Source: an uncultured Bacillota bacterium
Lineage (GTDB): Bacteria > Bacillota_I > Bacilli_A > RF39 > UBA660
Direction: 5' to 3'
Assembly: GCA_946407495.1 (NCBI GenBank)
Contig: CAMJOB010000011.1
Coordinates: 1 to 34,310 of the forward strand
Length of the DNA: 34,310 nt
In this document: positions 16,158 through 23,038 of the stretch, in pieces
How positions within the stretch are numbered: position 1 is the first letter of the stretch
Layout: each line of letters begins with the position of its first letter
The notes under the pieces: model-generated
What the model was told of the DNA's origin: nothing
The model's database searches: none
Seen by the model: the letters and a program-made list of their open reading frames with translations, nothing else
Program-made: the position numbers and the translations under genes

Positions 16158-16912
16158 CTAGGATACCCCACATACATAGTACCACTAGTAATAATTCCAC
16201 CAATTCCGTCACTACCAAACTTAGTCTTCTCAATCAAAGAAAGAAGATCAATACTTTTATTTTTATCAGAAAATGCAATAGATACCGCAATAACAGCAGG
16301 ATCTAACGCATGAATATTAATTCTTTTAGGACTAGAAGCAAAATTTGCTCCTGCACGAATGAGATCTTCATAGTTAGACTGACACGCACCAGCTATAACT
16401 ATCAGTTTATCTTGATTCTTCTCATACTTGCGTGCCTCTTTAACTGCATCGATATAATCAGATGAGTATTGATATTTATTTTGTTTATAATAAGCATCAT
16501 GCCCTGTAAGAACAAGAATATCAGGATGATACTCTTCGAGTAATGAAGAAATTTTAGAAGACATCTCTAATTCCGGAATATACACTCCATTAGCTTTAAC
16601 ATGCATCTTATCATAGAAATTCATACATCTATCTAAATATTCTTCATCACCATCAATATGTAATATTACTCCAGGTAGATAAAAATAATCACTACGATCT
16701 AAGTTAATATCACGAACACTTTGAGTAATAATATCCTCATCATTACTATTATGTTCACTACTCTCAACTAAATCACTTAATAATGCATCTGCTTCGAGTC
16801 TAACATTAAGTCCTTTAAGATATGCAAGATTCCCTTCTATTCCAGTAATTCTAAAGACAATATCATTATTATATGACTTTCTAGTAACATAATCTCCTAT
16901 AGAATATTTCAA
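16154..16912 (-). CDS. yabG: Sporulation-specific cysteine protease YabG
   Basis: YabG is a mother-cell protease that processes spore coat proteins in Bacillus and spore germination proteins in Clostridioides difficile. The 252-aa protein (290 in B. subtilis) has LPGVILHIDGDEEYL (H85), DILVLTGHDAYY (H138) and VIAGACQSNYEDLIRAGANF with the probable nucleophile C177. The N-terminal part (SIGDYVTRKSY) is an SH3-like segment typical of the family. Start is TTG at 16912 after GGAG. A perfect SigE-type promoter overlaps the rsmA stop codon. Its presence is strong evidence for at least ancestral endospore formation. Confidence 0.93.
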   Translation of the reverse strand: MKYSIGDYVTRKSYNNDIVFRITGIEGNLAYLKGLNVRLEADALLSDLVESSEHNSNDEDIITQSVRDINLDRSDYFYLPGVILHIDGDEEYLDRCMNFYDKMHVKANGVYIPELEMSSKISSLLEEYHPDILVLTGHDAYYKQNKYQYSSDYIDAVKEARKYEKNQDKLIVIAGACQSNYEDLIRAGANFASSPKRINIHALDPAVIAVSIAFSDKNKSIDLLSLIEKTKFGSDGIGGIITSGTMYVGYPR

Positions 16913-16929
16913 ATAATCATCTCCAAGAG

Positions 16930-16958
16930 ATTATATGTCAAAAAAAAAAGAAATATTC
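16930..16958 (-). promoter_or_regulatory. SigE-type promoter for yabG-veg
   Basis: GAATATT (16958-16952) and CATATAAT (16937-16930) match the SigE consensus KMATATT / CATAYANT at every position, with a 14-bp spacer. The -10 ends 5 nt before GGAG. B. subtilis yabG is reported under SigK, so a SigE site would be a shift in timing. TATAAT within it could also be read as a SigA -10, but no SigA -35 is present. Confidence 0.65.
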
Positions 16959-17752
16959 TAAATTGCATTAGCAATCTCAACGAATATTTCTACATCTAAT
17001 TGTTCAGCACGAACAGTTAAATCATAACCCCATAGATTTAAAATAGACTCAATCTTTTCTAAATCATATCCTTTTAAATTATTACGTAAGTTCTTACGTT
17101 TAAATTGGAAACTATCTAAAATTAATTTTTGGAACTTATCAAAGTCTTTTAAAGGTAACTTATCTTCTTTTTCAGTAAATGAAACTATAACACTATCTAC
17201 ATTTGGTTCAGGTACAAATTGTTTACGAGAAACAACAAACTCCTTTTTAACATCATAGAAGTAATTTAATAGTACTGTGATAGAACCATACTCTCTATTT
17301 CCAGGAGTAGTAGAGAATCTATCTCCTACTTCTTTTTGTACCATCATAACTATTTTCTTAAAAGGAACATCTGACTCCATAATCTTCATTAATATAGGAG
17401 TAGTAATATAATAAGGAACATTACTAACAAAATATATATTAGAAGTGTTGAATTTTTCAACATCACTTTTTAAATCAGTAGTTAAAAAATCCATAAATTT
17501 AACTTCAACATTATCGCATCCAACTAATCTAGAAGCTAATTCATCTTTTAAATCAGTATCAATTTCATACGCTAATACATGATCAGCTACTTGAGCTAAT
17601 TCACGAGTCATAATAGCTCCACCTGGACCAACTTCAATAACTAAAGAATTATCTCCAATATCTGCAACATTAACTATCTTCTTAACAGTATTAACTTCTT
17701 TTAAAAAGTTTTGTCCAAATTTCTTCTTAAATTTTACAGAATATCTCTCCAT
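16958..17752 (-). CDS. rsmA: 16S rRNA dimethyladenosine transferase
   Basis: RsmA (KsgA) dimethylates A1518 and A1519 of 16S rRNA late in 30S assembly. The 264-aa protein has KKFGQNFL, the SAM motif VIEVGPGGAIMT (about 38-49), AYEIDTDL, and the catalytic VSNVPYYITTPILMK. I choose ATG at 17752 after GGTGA; the GTG at 17761 lies in the ribosome binding site. A TATAAT (17774-17769) lies 6 nt before GGTGA without a clear -35, so the unit may start here. rnmV, which normally precedes rsmA, is absent. Confidence 0.97.
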   Translation of the reverse strand: MERYSVKFKKKFGQNFLKEVNTVKKIVNVADIGDNSLVIEVGPGGAIMTRELAQVADHVLAYEIDTDLKDELASRLVGCDNVEVKFMDFLTTDLKSDVEKFNTSNIYFVSNVPYYITTPILMKIMESDVPFKKIVMMVQKEVGDRFSTTPGNREYGSITVLLNYFYDVKKEFVVSRKQFVPEPNVDSVIVSFTEKEDKLPLKDFDKFQKLILDSFQFKRKNLRNNLKGYDLEKIESILNLWGYDLTVRAEQLDVEIFVEIANAI

Positions 17753-17775
17753 AAAAATCACCAGTCAAATTATAT

Positions 17776-17813
17776 CAAAAAAAAAGAAGAAAGTCTATGA
17801 ATACATTCTTCTT
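17776..17813 (-). terminator. Intrinsic terminator after the SipW-type peptidase
   Basis: An 8-bp stem AAGAAGAA/UUCUUCUU with a 14-nt loop is followed by a run of U. The TAG stop of the peptidase gene lies in the loop. Confidence 0.65.
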
Positions 17814-18412
17814 GCCCTAAATTCATCAATTGTTCTTCTATTAAGGAAGAATACTACAATGATAGGACATATAACAAATAATAAGAAACCAAATGGTGTT
17901 TTAATAAATCTAGATACATATCCAATCTTAGGTAACTTTAATATAACTCTTCCATAAATAGAACTTTGTGTAACTAACGCAGCATCCTCAATACGATTAT
18001 TATCTCCTTTAGTACGATATACTAAATCTCCAGTTGATATATTTTGTTCACCAACAATTCTATGAGTAATAGTCATATCTTTAAATCTCTCATCAGCACT
18101 TCTAAAAGTAATAATATCACCAATACCAAGTTCTTCTTGAGAAGATCTCTTAACTATAACCGCATCATTTACTTTTATAGTAGGTACCATACTCTCAGTA
18201 ATAATTACATATCCACCAAACAATGGAACTACATGATTACCTTTTTGTTTGTTATAAACTGAGTCTCCAATAAGTATACAAGCAAATAAAGAAATAGTTG
18301 CAACCAAAAATAATAAAGCAATTAAAAATGCTCTACCTACAAATAAACCTAAATAAGAAACAGTTTCTTTAGTTGTATATTCATTCTTATTTCTTAAAGC
18401 CTGTATCTGCAT
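17795..18412 (-). CDS. sipW: Signal peptidase I, SipW/ER-type (Ser-His dyad)
   Basis: This membrane peptidase would cleave signal peptides of a restricted set of exported proteins. In 205 aa there is one N-terminal membrane helix (about 27-50), box B ITESMVPTIKVND with nucleophile S74, and ITHRIV with H117 where bacterial-type enzymes have lysine. GDNNRIED forms box E, and a C-terminal membrane helix (about 172-190) follows. His in place of Lys defines the ER/SipW subtype, which in B. subtilis processes TasA and TapA. The gene follows two secreted TasA/camelysin-like genes. ATG at 18412 follows AGGTGA; a TATAAT at 18439-18434 may be its own -10. Confidence 0.88.
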   Translation of the reverse strand: MQIQALRNKNEYTTKETVSYLGLFVGRAFLIALLFLVATISLFACILIGDSVYNKQKGNHVVPLFGGYVIITESMVPTIKVNDAVIVKRSSQEELGIGDIITFRSADERFKDMTITHRIVGEQNISTGDLVYRTKGDNNRIEDAALVTQSSIYGRVILKLPKIGYVSRFIKTPFGFLLFVICPIIVVFFLNRRTIDEFRARRMYS

Positions 18413-18483
18413 ATTATCACCTATCTTAAACTAATTATAATACTTTTAATACAAAATTAATATAGTAAAAACCTACTTTACAT

Positions 18484-18507
18484 AAAAAAAGCATCCTAAG
18501 ATGCTTT
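18484..18507 (-). terminator. Intrinsic terminator after the second TasA-like gene
   Basis: A perfect 8-bp stem AAAGCAUC/GAUGCUUU with a UUAG loop is followed by a U-run. The loop contains the TAG stop codon. Confidence 0.88.
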
Positions 18508-19098
18508 ACCACTAACAGATACTTTTAATGAAATTATATCTTTATCAGTAATAGTAACTCCACTTTCTTTAGAAGCCCATACACGTAATCTATAATTATC
18601 AGTAATTGATTTCTTTTTAGATTCTTTATGAATAATCATAGAATTTTCAGGACTACCTAAATTACTTTTCTCTTTAGATACACTAATAACCATAGGTTCA
18701 CCTACAGGAACATAAGTACCACTACTTTGTTTTTCTAAATATACTTTAATATTCTTTAATGGAACTGTTGTCTTCTTTTCTGGAGTAACAGCGATTTCAT
18801 ATAATATTTCATTAGCTTCATCTAACTCAGATGCTACACTAAAATCAAAGTACATATCTGCACGATTTAATTTTTGTCCTTCATCATCAGTTAATGCAGT
18901 AAAACCAGAAATATCCAAACCACATATATCATCTGAATATGTAAGATAAACATTTCCACCTTCTAATTGTTCTTTCTTTACTTTCTTAGGAGCATTGAAA
19001 TATAAAACAGCTGCTAGAGAAATAATAACTATAACTAAACAACTAACTCCTAATACACCGAATAGAACACCTTTAGACATCTTGTTCTTATCTACCAT
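18496..19098 (-). CDS. Exported TasA/camelysin-like protein (paralogue 2)
   Basis: The 200-aa protein has a basic N-terminus, one hydrophobic segment (about 10-33) that may be a signal peptide or anchor, and a soluble beta-rich domain. TDDEGQKLNRADMYFDFSV and NYRLRVWASKESGV follow the pattern of camelysin/TasA-type proteins. It shares the TDDxG element and the late aromatic-Leu-Arg-x-Trp motif with the preceding gene, so the two look like diverged paralogues. It starts 3 nt after that gene's stop; the Shine-Dalgarno GGAGGTAG is encoded by the end of that gene. A SipW-type peptidase follows. A matrix or surface-fibre role is inference; cleavage is not certain from the N-terminus. Confidence 0.65.
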   Translation of the reverse strand: MVDKNKMSKGVLFGVLGVSCLVIVIISLAAVLYFNAPKKVKKEQLEGGNVYLTYSDDICGLDISGFTALTDDEGQKLNRADMYFDFSVASELDEANEILYEIAVTPEKKTTVPLKNIKVYLEKQSSGTYVPVGEPMVISVSKEKSNLGSPENSMIIHKESKKKSITDNYRLRVWASKESGVTITDKDIISLKVSVSGKAS

Positions 19099-19101
19099 AA
19101 A

Positions 19102-19671
19102 CTAATCTACCTCCACATATAACTTCGCACCAAATTCTTTAGATACATTAGATATAGTATATGCATCACCAATCCAAGCACGTAGTATAAAACTTCTTGA
19201 TTCTCCAGCATCCAAATAACCATAATATAATCTTCTAGCACTCGGATTTAAAGAAGAAACTCTTAAATTATAATATGTAGGAACAGATAAACTATCAAAC
19301 CCTGGAAGAGCCTTATTATGCTCATCTGTTAAATACACCTTAACAAAATTAGGATGTAATGACTTTTCTAAATCATCTTGAACTAAATATAATTCATAAT
19401 TAGATCCAACGTTAGATTTAGAAGTAATTGTAAATTCAATATAAGTTTGAACATCAGAATTATCTGCATTATACTTAATTCTTTTACCAATATCATCAGT
19501 CATTGGATAATTATCTTCTAAAAGAATAGCGTTACCTAATTCAGAACTCAATTCAATTGCAGAAACATTCTTTTTACCTCTATTTAAATCATTACTCTGC
19601 AAACAAATAAGTACAAATAAGATAACAACCACAAGTACAAAAGCAAATAAACGTAGTTTGCTTTTTTGCAT
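19102..19671 (-). CDS. Exported TasA/camelysin-like protein (paralogue 1)
   Basis: The 189-aa protein has an N-terminal hydrophobic segment (about 7-24) and a beta-rich extracytoplasmic domain. YPMTDDIGKRIKYNAD precedes a strand-rich segment (QTYIEFTITSKSNVGSNYEL), and SFILRAWIGDAYT resembles the conserved end of camelysin-type domains. I choose ATG at 19671 with AGGGTGG upstream; the tandem GTG codons at 19683 and 19680 lie in that site. It is the first gene of a three-gene cassette ending with a SipW-type peptidase, placed between tatD and rsmA where Bacillus carries rnmV. Function is inferred from context only. Confidence 0.65.
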   Translation of the reverse strand: MQKSKLRLFAFVLVVVILFVLICLQSNDLNRGKKNVSAIELSSELGNAILLEDNYPMTDDIGKRIKYNADNSDVQTYIEFTITSKSNVGSNYELYLVQDDLEKSLHPNFVKVYLTDEHNKALPGFDSLSVPTYYNLRVSSLNPSARRLYYGYLDAGESRSFILRAWIGDAYTISNVSKEFGAKLYVEVD

Positions 19672-19709
19672 AAAATGCACCACCCTATTTTAACCCCTAT
19701 TATAAAAAT

Positions 19710-19739
19710 ATAGTACCATAAATACCTACTTCAAGTCAA
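19710..19739 (-). promoter_or_regulatory. Possible SigA-type promoter for the TasA-like cassette
   Basis: TTGACT (19739-19734) is formed by the last tatD codons and is followed after 18 bp by TACTAT (19715-19710). A TATAAT lies a few bases downstream without a good -35. No SigE-type motif is seen here. Confidence 0.4.
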
Positions 19740-20478
19740 ACAGATTAAGGGTATTTTCAATAGTCTTTTTAGACACTTCTTCAACTGAAACATTAAGTAT
19801 TTCCGCTATTCTTTTCGCAATAAATGGAATGTTTTTAGAAGAGTTCTTTGTACCTCTAACAGGTTCAGGTGCAAGATAAGGACTATCAGTTTCTAATACT
19901 ATATAATCAAGTCCTACAGCTTCTACTACTTTATATAGATTACTATTCTTAAATGTAACTACTCCACCTATACCTAAATAGAATCCCATTTTCTTATATA
20001 TCATTGCAGTCTCAACACTACCGCTAAAGCAATGCATAACACCATGAACTTTATATTTCTTTAAACATTCTATAGTATCTTCAGTTGCATCTCTAGAATG
20101 AATTACTACTGGTAAATTATATTCTTCGGCAATCTTTAATTGTTTTTCAAATAATACTATTTGTGCATCACGATTCTCTTTACCATAATGATAATCTAGT
20201 CCTATTTCACCAACACCAACTACTTTAGGGTGTTTTAACTGTTCTTTTAAGAACTCAATTTTTTCATCATCAACTACTTCTACTTGATCTGGATGATATC
20301 CAATAGTAACAAATACATCATCATATTTATTAGATATTTCAAGAGATTCAACAATAGAATCATAACTACATCCAGATATTATAATGTTGGAAATTTCAAC
20401 ATTTCTATTTTCTTTTATTACTAAATCTATATCATCATAATCATCTATAGATAAATGACAATGGGTATCAATAAACAT
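19726..20478 (-). CDS. tatD: TatD-family metal-dependent deoxyribonuclease
   Basis: TatD proteins are TIM-barrel hydrolases acting on DNA ends, possibly in repair or D-Tyr-tRNA quality control. The 250-aa protein has FIDTHCHL (metal-binding HxH), GEIGLDYHYG, VIHSRDATEDTI, HCFSG, and LETDSPYLAP. It follows metG as in Bacillus. A strong terminator hairpin ends directly at the TAGGAGG ribosome binding site, leaving no room for a promoter between them, so expression must depend on read-through or on a promoter inside metG. Confidence 0.95.
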   Translation of the reverse strand: MFIDTHCHLSIDDYDDIDLVIKENRNVEISNIIISGCSYDSIVESLEISNKYDDVFVTIGYHPDQVEVVDDEKIEFLKEQLKHPKVVGVGEIGLDYHYGKENRDAQIVLFEKQLKIAEEYNLPVVIHSRDATEDTIECLKKYKVHGVMHCFSGSVETAMIYKKMGFYLGIGGVVTFKNSNLYKVVEAVGLDYIVLETDSPYLAPEPVRGTKNSSKNIPFIAKRIAEILNVSVEEVSKKTIENTLNLFDLK

Positions 20479-20491
20479 AAATATACCTCCT

Positions 20492-20524
20492 AAAAAAACC
20501 TATAAGTTAATCTTATAGGTTTTT
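20492..20524 (-). terminator. Intrinsic terminator between metG and tatD
   Basis: A perfect 13-bp stem (AAAAACCUAUAAG with CUUAUAGGUUUUU), 5-nt loop and U-run lies 4 nt after the metG stop. The U-run merges into the tatD Shine-Dalgarno. Confidence 0.9.
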
Positions 20525-20527
20525 ATC

Positions 20528-22045
20528 TTATTTTTCAACTTCTATTCTTTGGAATAAAGGTTCTGGTTTATTTAATTCATAAGTATTATCACTTAATACT
20601 TCTAAATCAGTCTTATCATTTCCAATTTGTTCAACAATCTTCTTGCTAGTTGAAGGAATAAATGGACTTAATAATCTACCACATACACGAATTGATTCAA
20701 GTAAGTTATAGATTACAGTCTCTAAACGATCTTTCTTAGATTCATCTTTAGCAAGAACCCAAGGAGTTGTTTCATCAATATATTTATTAGATAAACGTAA
20801 TACTTTAAAGATTTCATCAAATCCATTAGCGATTTGTAAGTCATCAATCTCTTTAGTAACTTTATCATATAAAACATTAATATTAGAAATAAACTCTTTA
20901 TCAACATCTTCAACTACATTCTTATTTGTAACTTTTCCATCAAAGTATTTATTTCCCATTGAGATGGTTCTTTGTACTAAGTTACCTAATGTATTAGCTA
21001 AATCAGTATTAACTTTCTCAATAAATTGATCTCTAGTGATATTGCCATCATTAGTTTGACTCATCTCATGAAGTAAATAGTAACGAACTGTATCTACACC
21101 AAATTCTTCTACATAATCATCTGCATAGATAACATTACCTTTAGATTTACTCATCTTATCATTTCCCATTAACATCCATGGGTGTCCAAAAATTTTCTTA
21201 GGTAATTCAATTCCTAAACTCCATAAGAAACAAGGCCAATAAATAGAATGGAAACGAACTATATCTTTACCAATTACTTGTAAGTCTGCTGGCCATAGTC
21301 TATTAAACTCTTCACTTGAACCATCTGGATCATAACCAATCTTAGTAATATAGTTTGTTAATGCATCAAGCCATACATATACAACATGTTTTGGATCAAA
21401 ATCTACTGGGATACCCCAAGAGAATGATGTTCTTGATACACATAAATCTTGAATACCAGGTTTAATGAAGTTATTATACATTTCATTTACTCTAGTAGAT
21501 GGTTTTAAGAAATCAGAATGATTCTTAAATAAATCCTCTAATCTATCTTGATATTTACTTAATTTAAAGAAATAACATTCTTCTGATTGAGGATGAACTT
21601 CTCTACCACAGTCAGGACACATACCATCAACTAATTGACTTTCAGTCCAGAAAGCTTCACAAGGAGTACAATATAATCCATTATATTCTCCTTTATAAAT
21701 ATCACCATTATCATACATCTTCTTAAATATCTTCTTAACGATTCTTTCGTGATCTTCATCAGTTGTTCTCATAAATACGTCATAGTCAATATCTAAGACA
21801 TCATACATATGCTTAACTACTTGACTTATTTCGTCAACATATTGTTTTGGTGTAACACCAGCGGCTTCTGCTTTCTCTTGAATCTTTATTCCATGTTCAT
21901 CAGTACCAGTTTGAAAATGTACATCATATCCTTGTAATTTTCTAAATCTTGCAATTGCATCTGCTAATACAGCATCATAACAGTTCCCGATATGTGGTTT
22001 ACCTGAAGTATAAGCAATTGCGGTTGTAATATAATATTTCTCCAT
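20528..22045 (-). CDS. metG: Methionyl-tRNA synthetase (short form)
   Basis: MetG charges initiator and elongator tRNA-Met. The 505-aa protein contains GKPHIGN (HIGH box), a zinc knuckle with C126/C129 and C143/C146, the segment WPADLQVIGKDIVRFH, and KMSKSKGN at about residue 300. The C-terminal EMAP-like tRNA-binding domain found in B. subtilis MetS (664 aa) is missing, as in many compact genomes. A T-box leader with an AUG specifier controls it. ATG at 22045 follows AGGAGGG. Confidence 0.98.
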   Translation of the reverse strand: MEKYYITTAIAYTSGKPHIGNCYDAVLADAIARFRKLQGYDVHFQTGTDEHGIKIQEKAEAAGVTPKQYVDEISQVVKHMYDVLDIDYDVFMRTTDEDHERIVKKIFKKMYDNGDIYKGEYNGLYCTPCEAFWTESQLVDGMCPDCGREVHPQSEECYFFKLSKYQDRLEDLFKNHSDFLKPSTRVNEMYNNFIKPGIQDLCVSRTSFSWGIPVDFDPKHVVYVWLDALTNYITKIGYDPDGSSEEFNRLWPADLQVIGKDIVRFHSIYWPCFLWSLGIELPKKIFGHPWMLMGNDKMSKSKGNVIYADDYVEEFGVDTVRYYLLHEMSQTNDGNITRDQFIEKVNTDLANTLGNLVQRTISMGNKYFDGKVTNKNVVEDVDKEFISNINVLYDKVTKEIDDLQIANGFDEIFKVLRLSNKYIDETTPWVLAKDESKKDRLETVIYNLLESIRVCGRLLSPFIPSTSKKIVEQIGNDKTDLEVLSDNTYELNKPEPLFQRIEVEK

Positions 22046-22064
22046 AATATCCCTCCTAACAAAT

Positions 22065-22298
22065 AAAAAAAGTATTACGACATAAGGACGAGATAAACCC
22101 GCGGTACCACCTTATTTCGTAATACTTCGATTACACAACTTATATAGTTAACGCCTATATACGCCTAAGCCTACATATCGACTTAGAAGTTCAGAAGCCA
22201 TACTTTTATTACTTCATCAATGCTTTCTTTCACCTAACAAAGCTCTCTAAAAAAGAATTCATAACAAAGCTCTTCATCAACACTTTTTAAGAAAAGTT
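22065..22298 (-). promoter_or_regulatory. T-box leader, methionine-specific, upstream of metG
   Basis: The hallmark AAGGTGGTACCGCGG is at 22113-22099. A terminator pairs AAGUAUUACGA (22127-22117) with UCGUAAUACUU (22080-22070) and ends in a U-run, overlapping the antiterminator. In stem I the codon AUG (22201-22199) sits directly before GCUUCUGAA, which pairs with the 5' UUAGAGAGC strand: the specifier position. Uncharged tRNA-Met would stabilise the antiterminator and switch metG on. The 5' part contains a partial repeat. Confidence 0.93.
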
Positions 22299-22304
22299 AC
22301 CAGT

Positions 22305-22333
22305 AATTTAACATAAAAATATTATTTTTGCAA
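22305..22333 (-). promoter_or_regulatory. SigA-type promoter for the metG T-box transcript
   Basis: TTGCAA (22333-22328), 17-bp spacer, TAAATT (22310-22305). It starts just after the stop codon of the upstream orphan gene and places the transcript start near 22298. Confidence 0.6.
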
Positions 22334-22336
22334 GTA

Positions 22337-22993
22337 CTATATATTATCTTTAAACAATCTTGAGTTATTTAAAGTGAATAAATAACGTTCAGTTTGCTCT
22401 TTAACCAGATTAATTAATGTCGTATCTTTAATAAGAATCTTAATATCAATATTCTCTAATAATTGTTTCTCATAAGTCTTAGAAACAAATTTTGATATAT
22501 CAGTAATAATCTTATTCTTAATATCATCAGATACATCTTCACTAAAAACATTAACATATTGCTTATCTAACTTCTTAGTCGCAACTTCAAATTGATCTTT
22601 TAATATCTTCTTAATCTTTTTATTAACATCACTAAAATCTTTTTTAAGTAACTTAATAACTACATCACAATCTGTATCAGAATAAGCATCTACTTTTTTT
22701 ATTAAATCTTCACTACGTACTTTTTTAATCTTCTTAACACATTTTAATAATGTATCTCTATACTCATCTAACATACTACTTAATGATTCAGTATCAAGTA
22801 TAATCTTATTCTTTTTAGCTAATGATAAAAATCTACTCTTTATCGCATCCATTGAATCTAATGGAGGTTTACCAAGAAGTGATGTTATATCTTCATCTGT
22901 AAGTACATTAGTATTATTTTTTATGTGATCGATAATGGCATTCTTATAGGTTTTAAAATGTTGTAATTTAAATTTTTCTAAAGCATCATTCAT
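22337..22993 (-). CDS. Unrecognised lysine-rich helical protein
   Basis: I do not recognise this 218-aa protein. It has no signal peptide, membrane segment or cysteine motif, and is rich in Lys, Asp, Ile and Leu. Its predicted character is almost all alpha-helical with charged heptad-like stretches (for example KKIKKVRSEDLIKKVDAYSD at about 90-109). No catalytic motif is visible. It follows mfd by 45 nt with AGGAG at a slightly long spacing and precedes the metG promoter. In Bacillus the matching place holds spoVT, abrB and others, but it resembles neither. Coding is supported by its length, codon use like its neighbours and a normal ribosome binding site. Confidence 0.7.
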   Translation of the reverse strand: MNDALEKFKLQHFKTYKNAIIDHIKNNTNVLTDEDITSLLGKPPLDSMDAIKSRFLSLAKKNKIILDTESLSSMLDEYRDTLLKCVKKIKKVRSEDLIKKVDAYSDTDCDVVIKLLKKDFSDVNKKIKKILKDQFEVATKKLDKQYVNVFSEDVSDDIKNKIITDISKFVSKTYEKQLLENIDIKILIKDTTLINLVKEQTERYLFTLNNSRLFKDNI

Positions 22994-23038
22994 ATTTTTT
23001 AAACTCCTAGCATATTAAATTTATCGACTTCATAAGAA

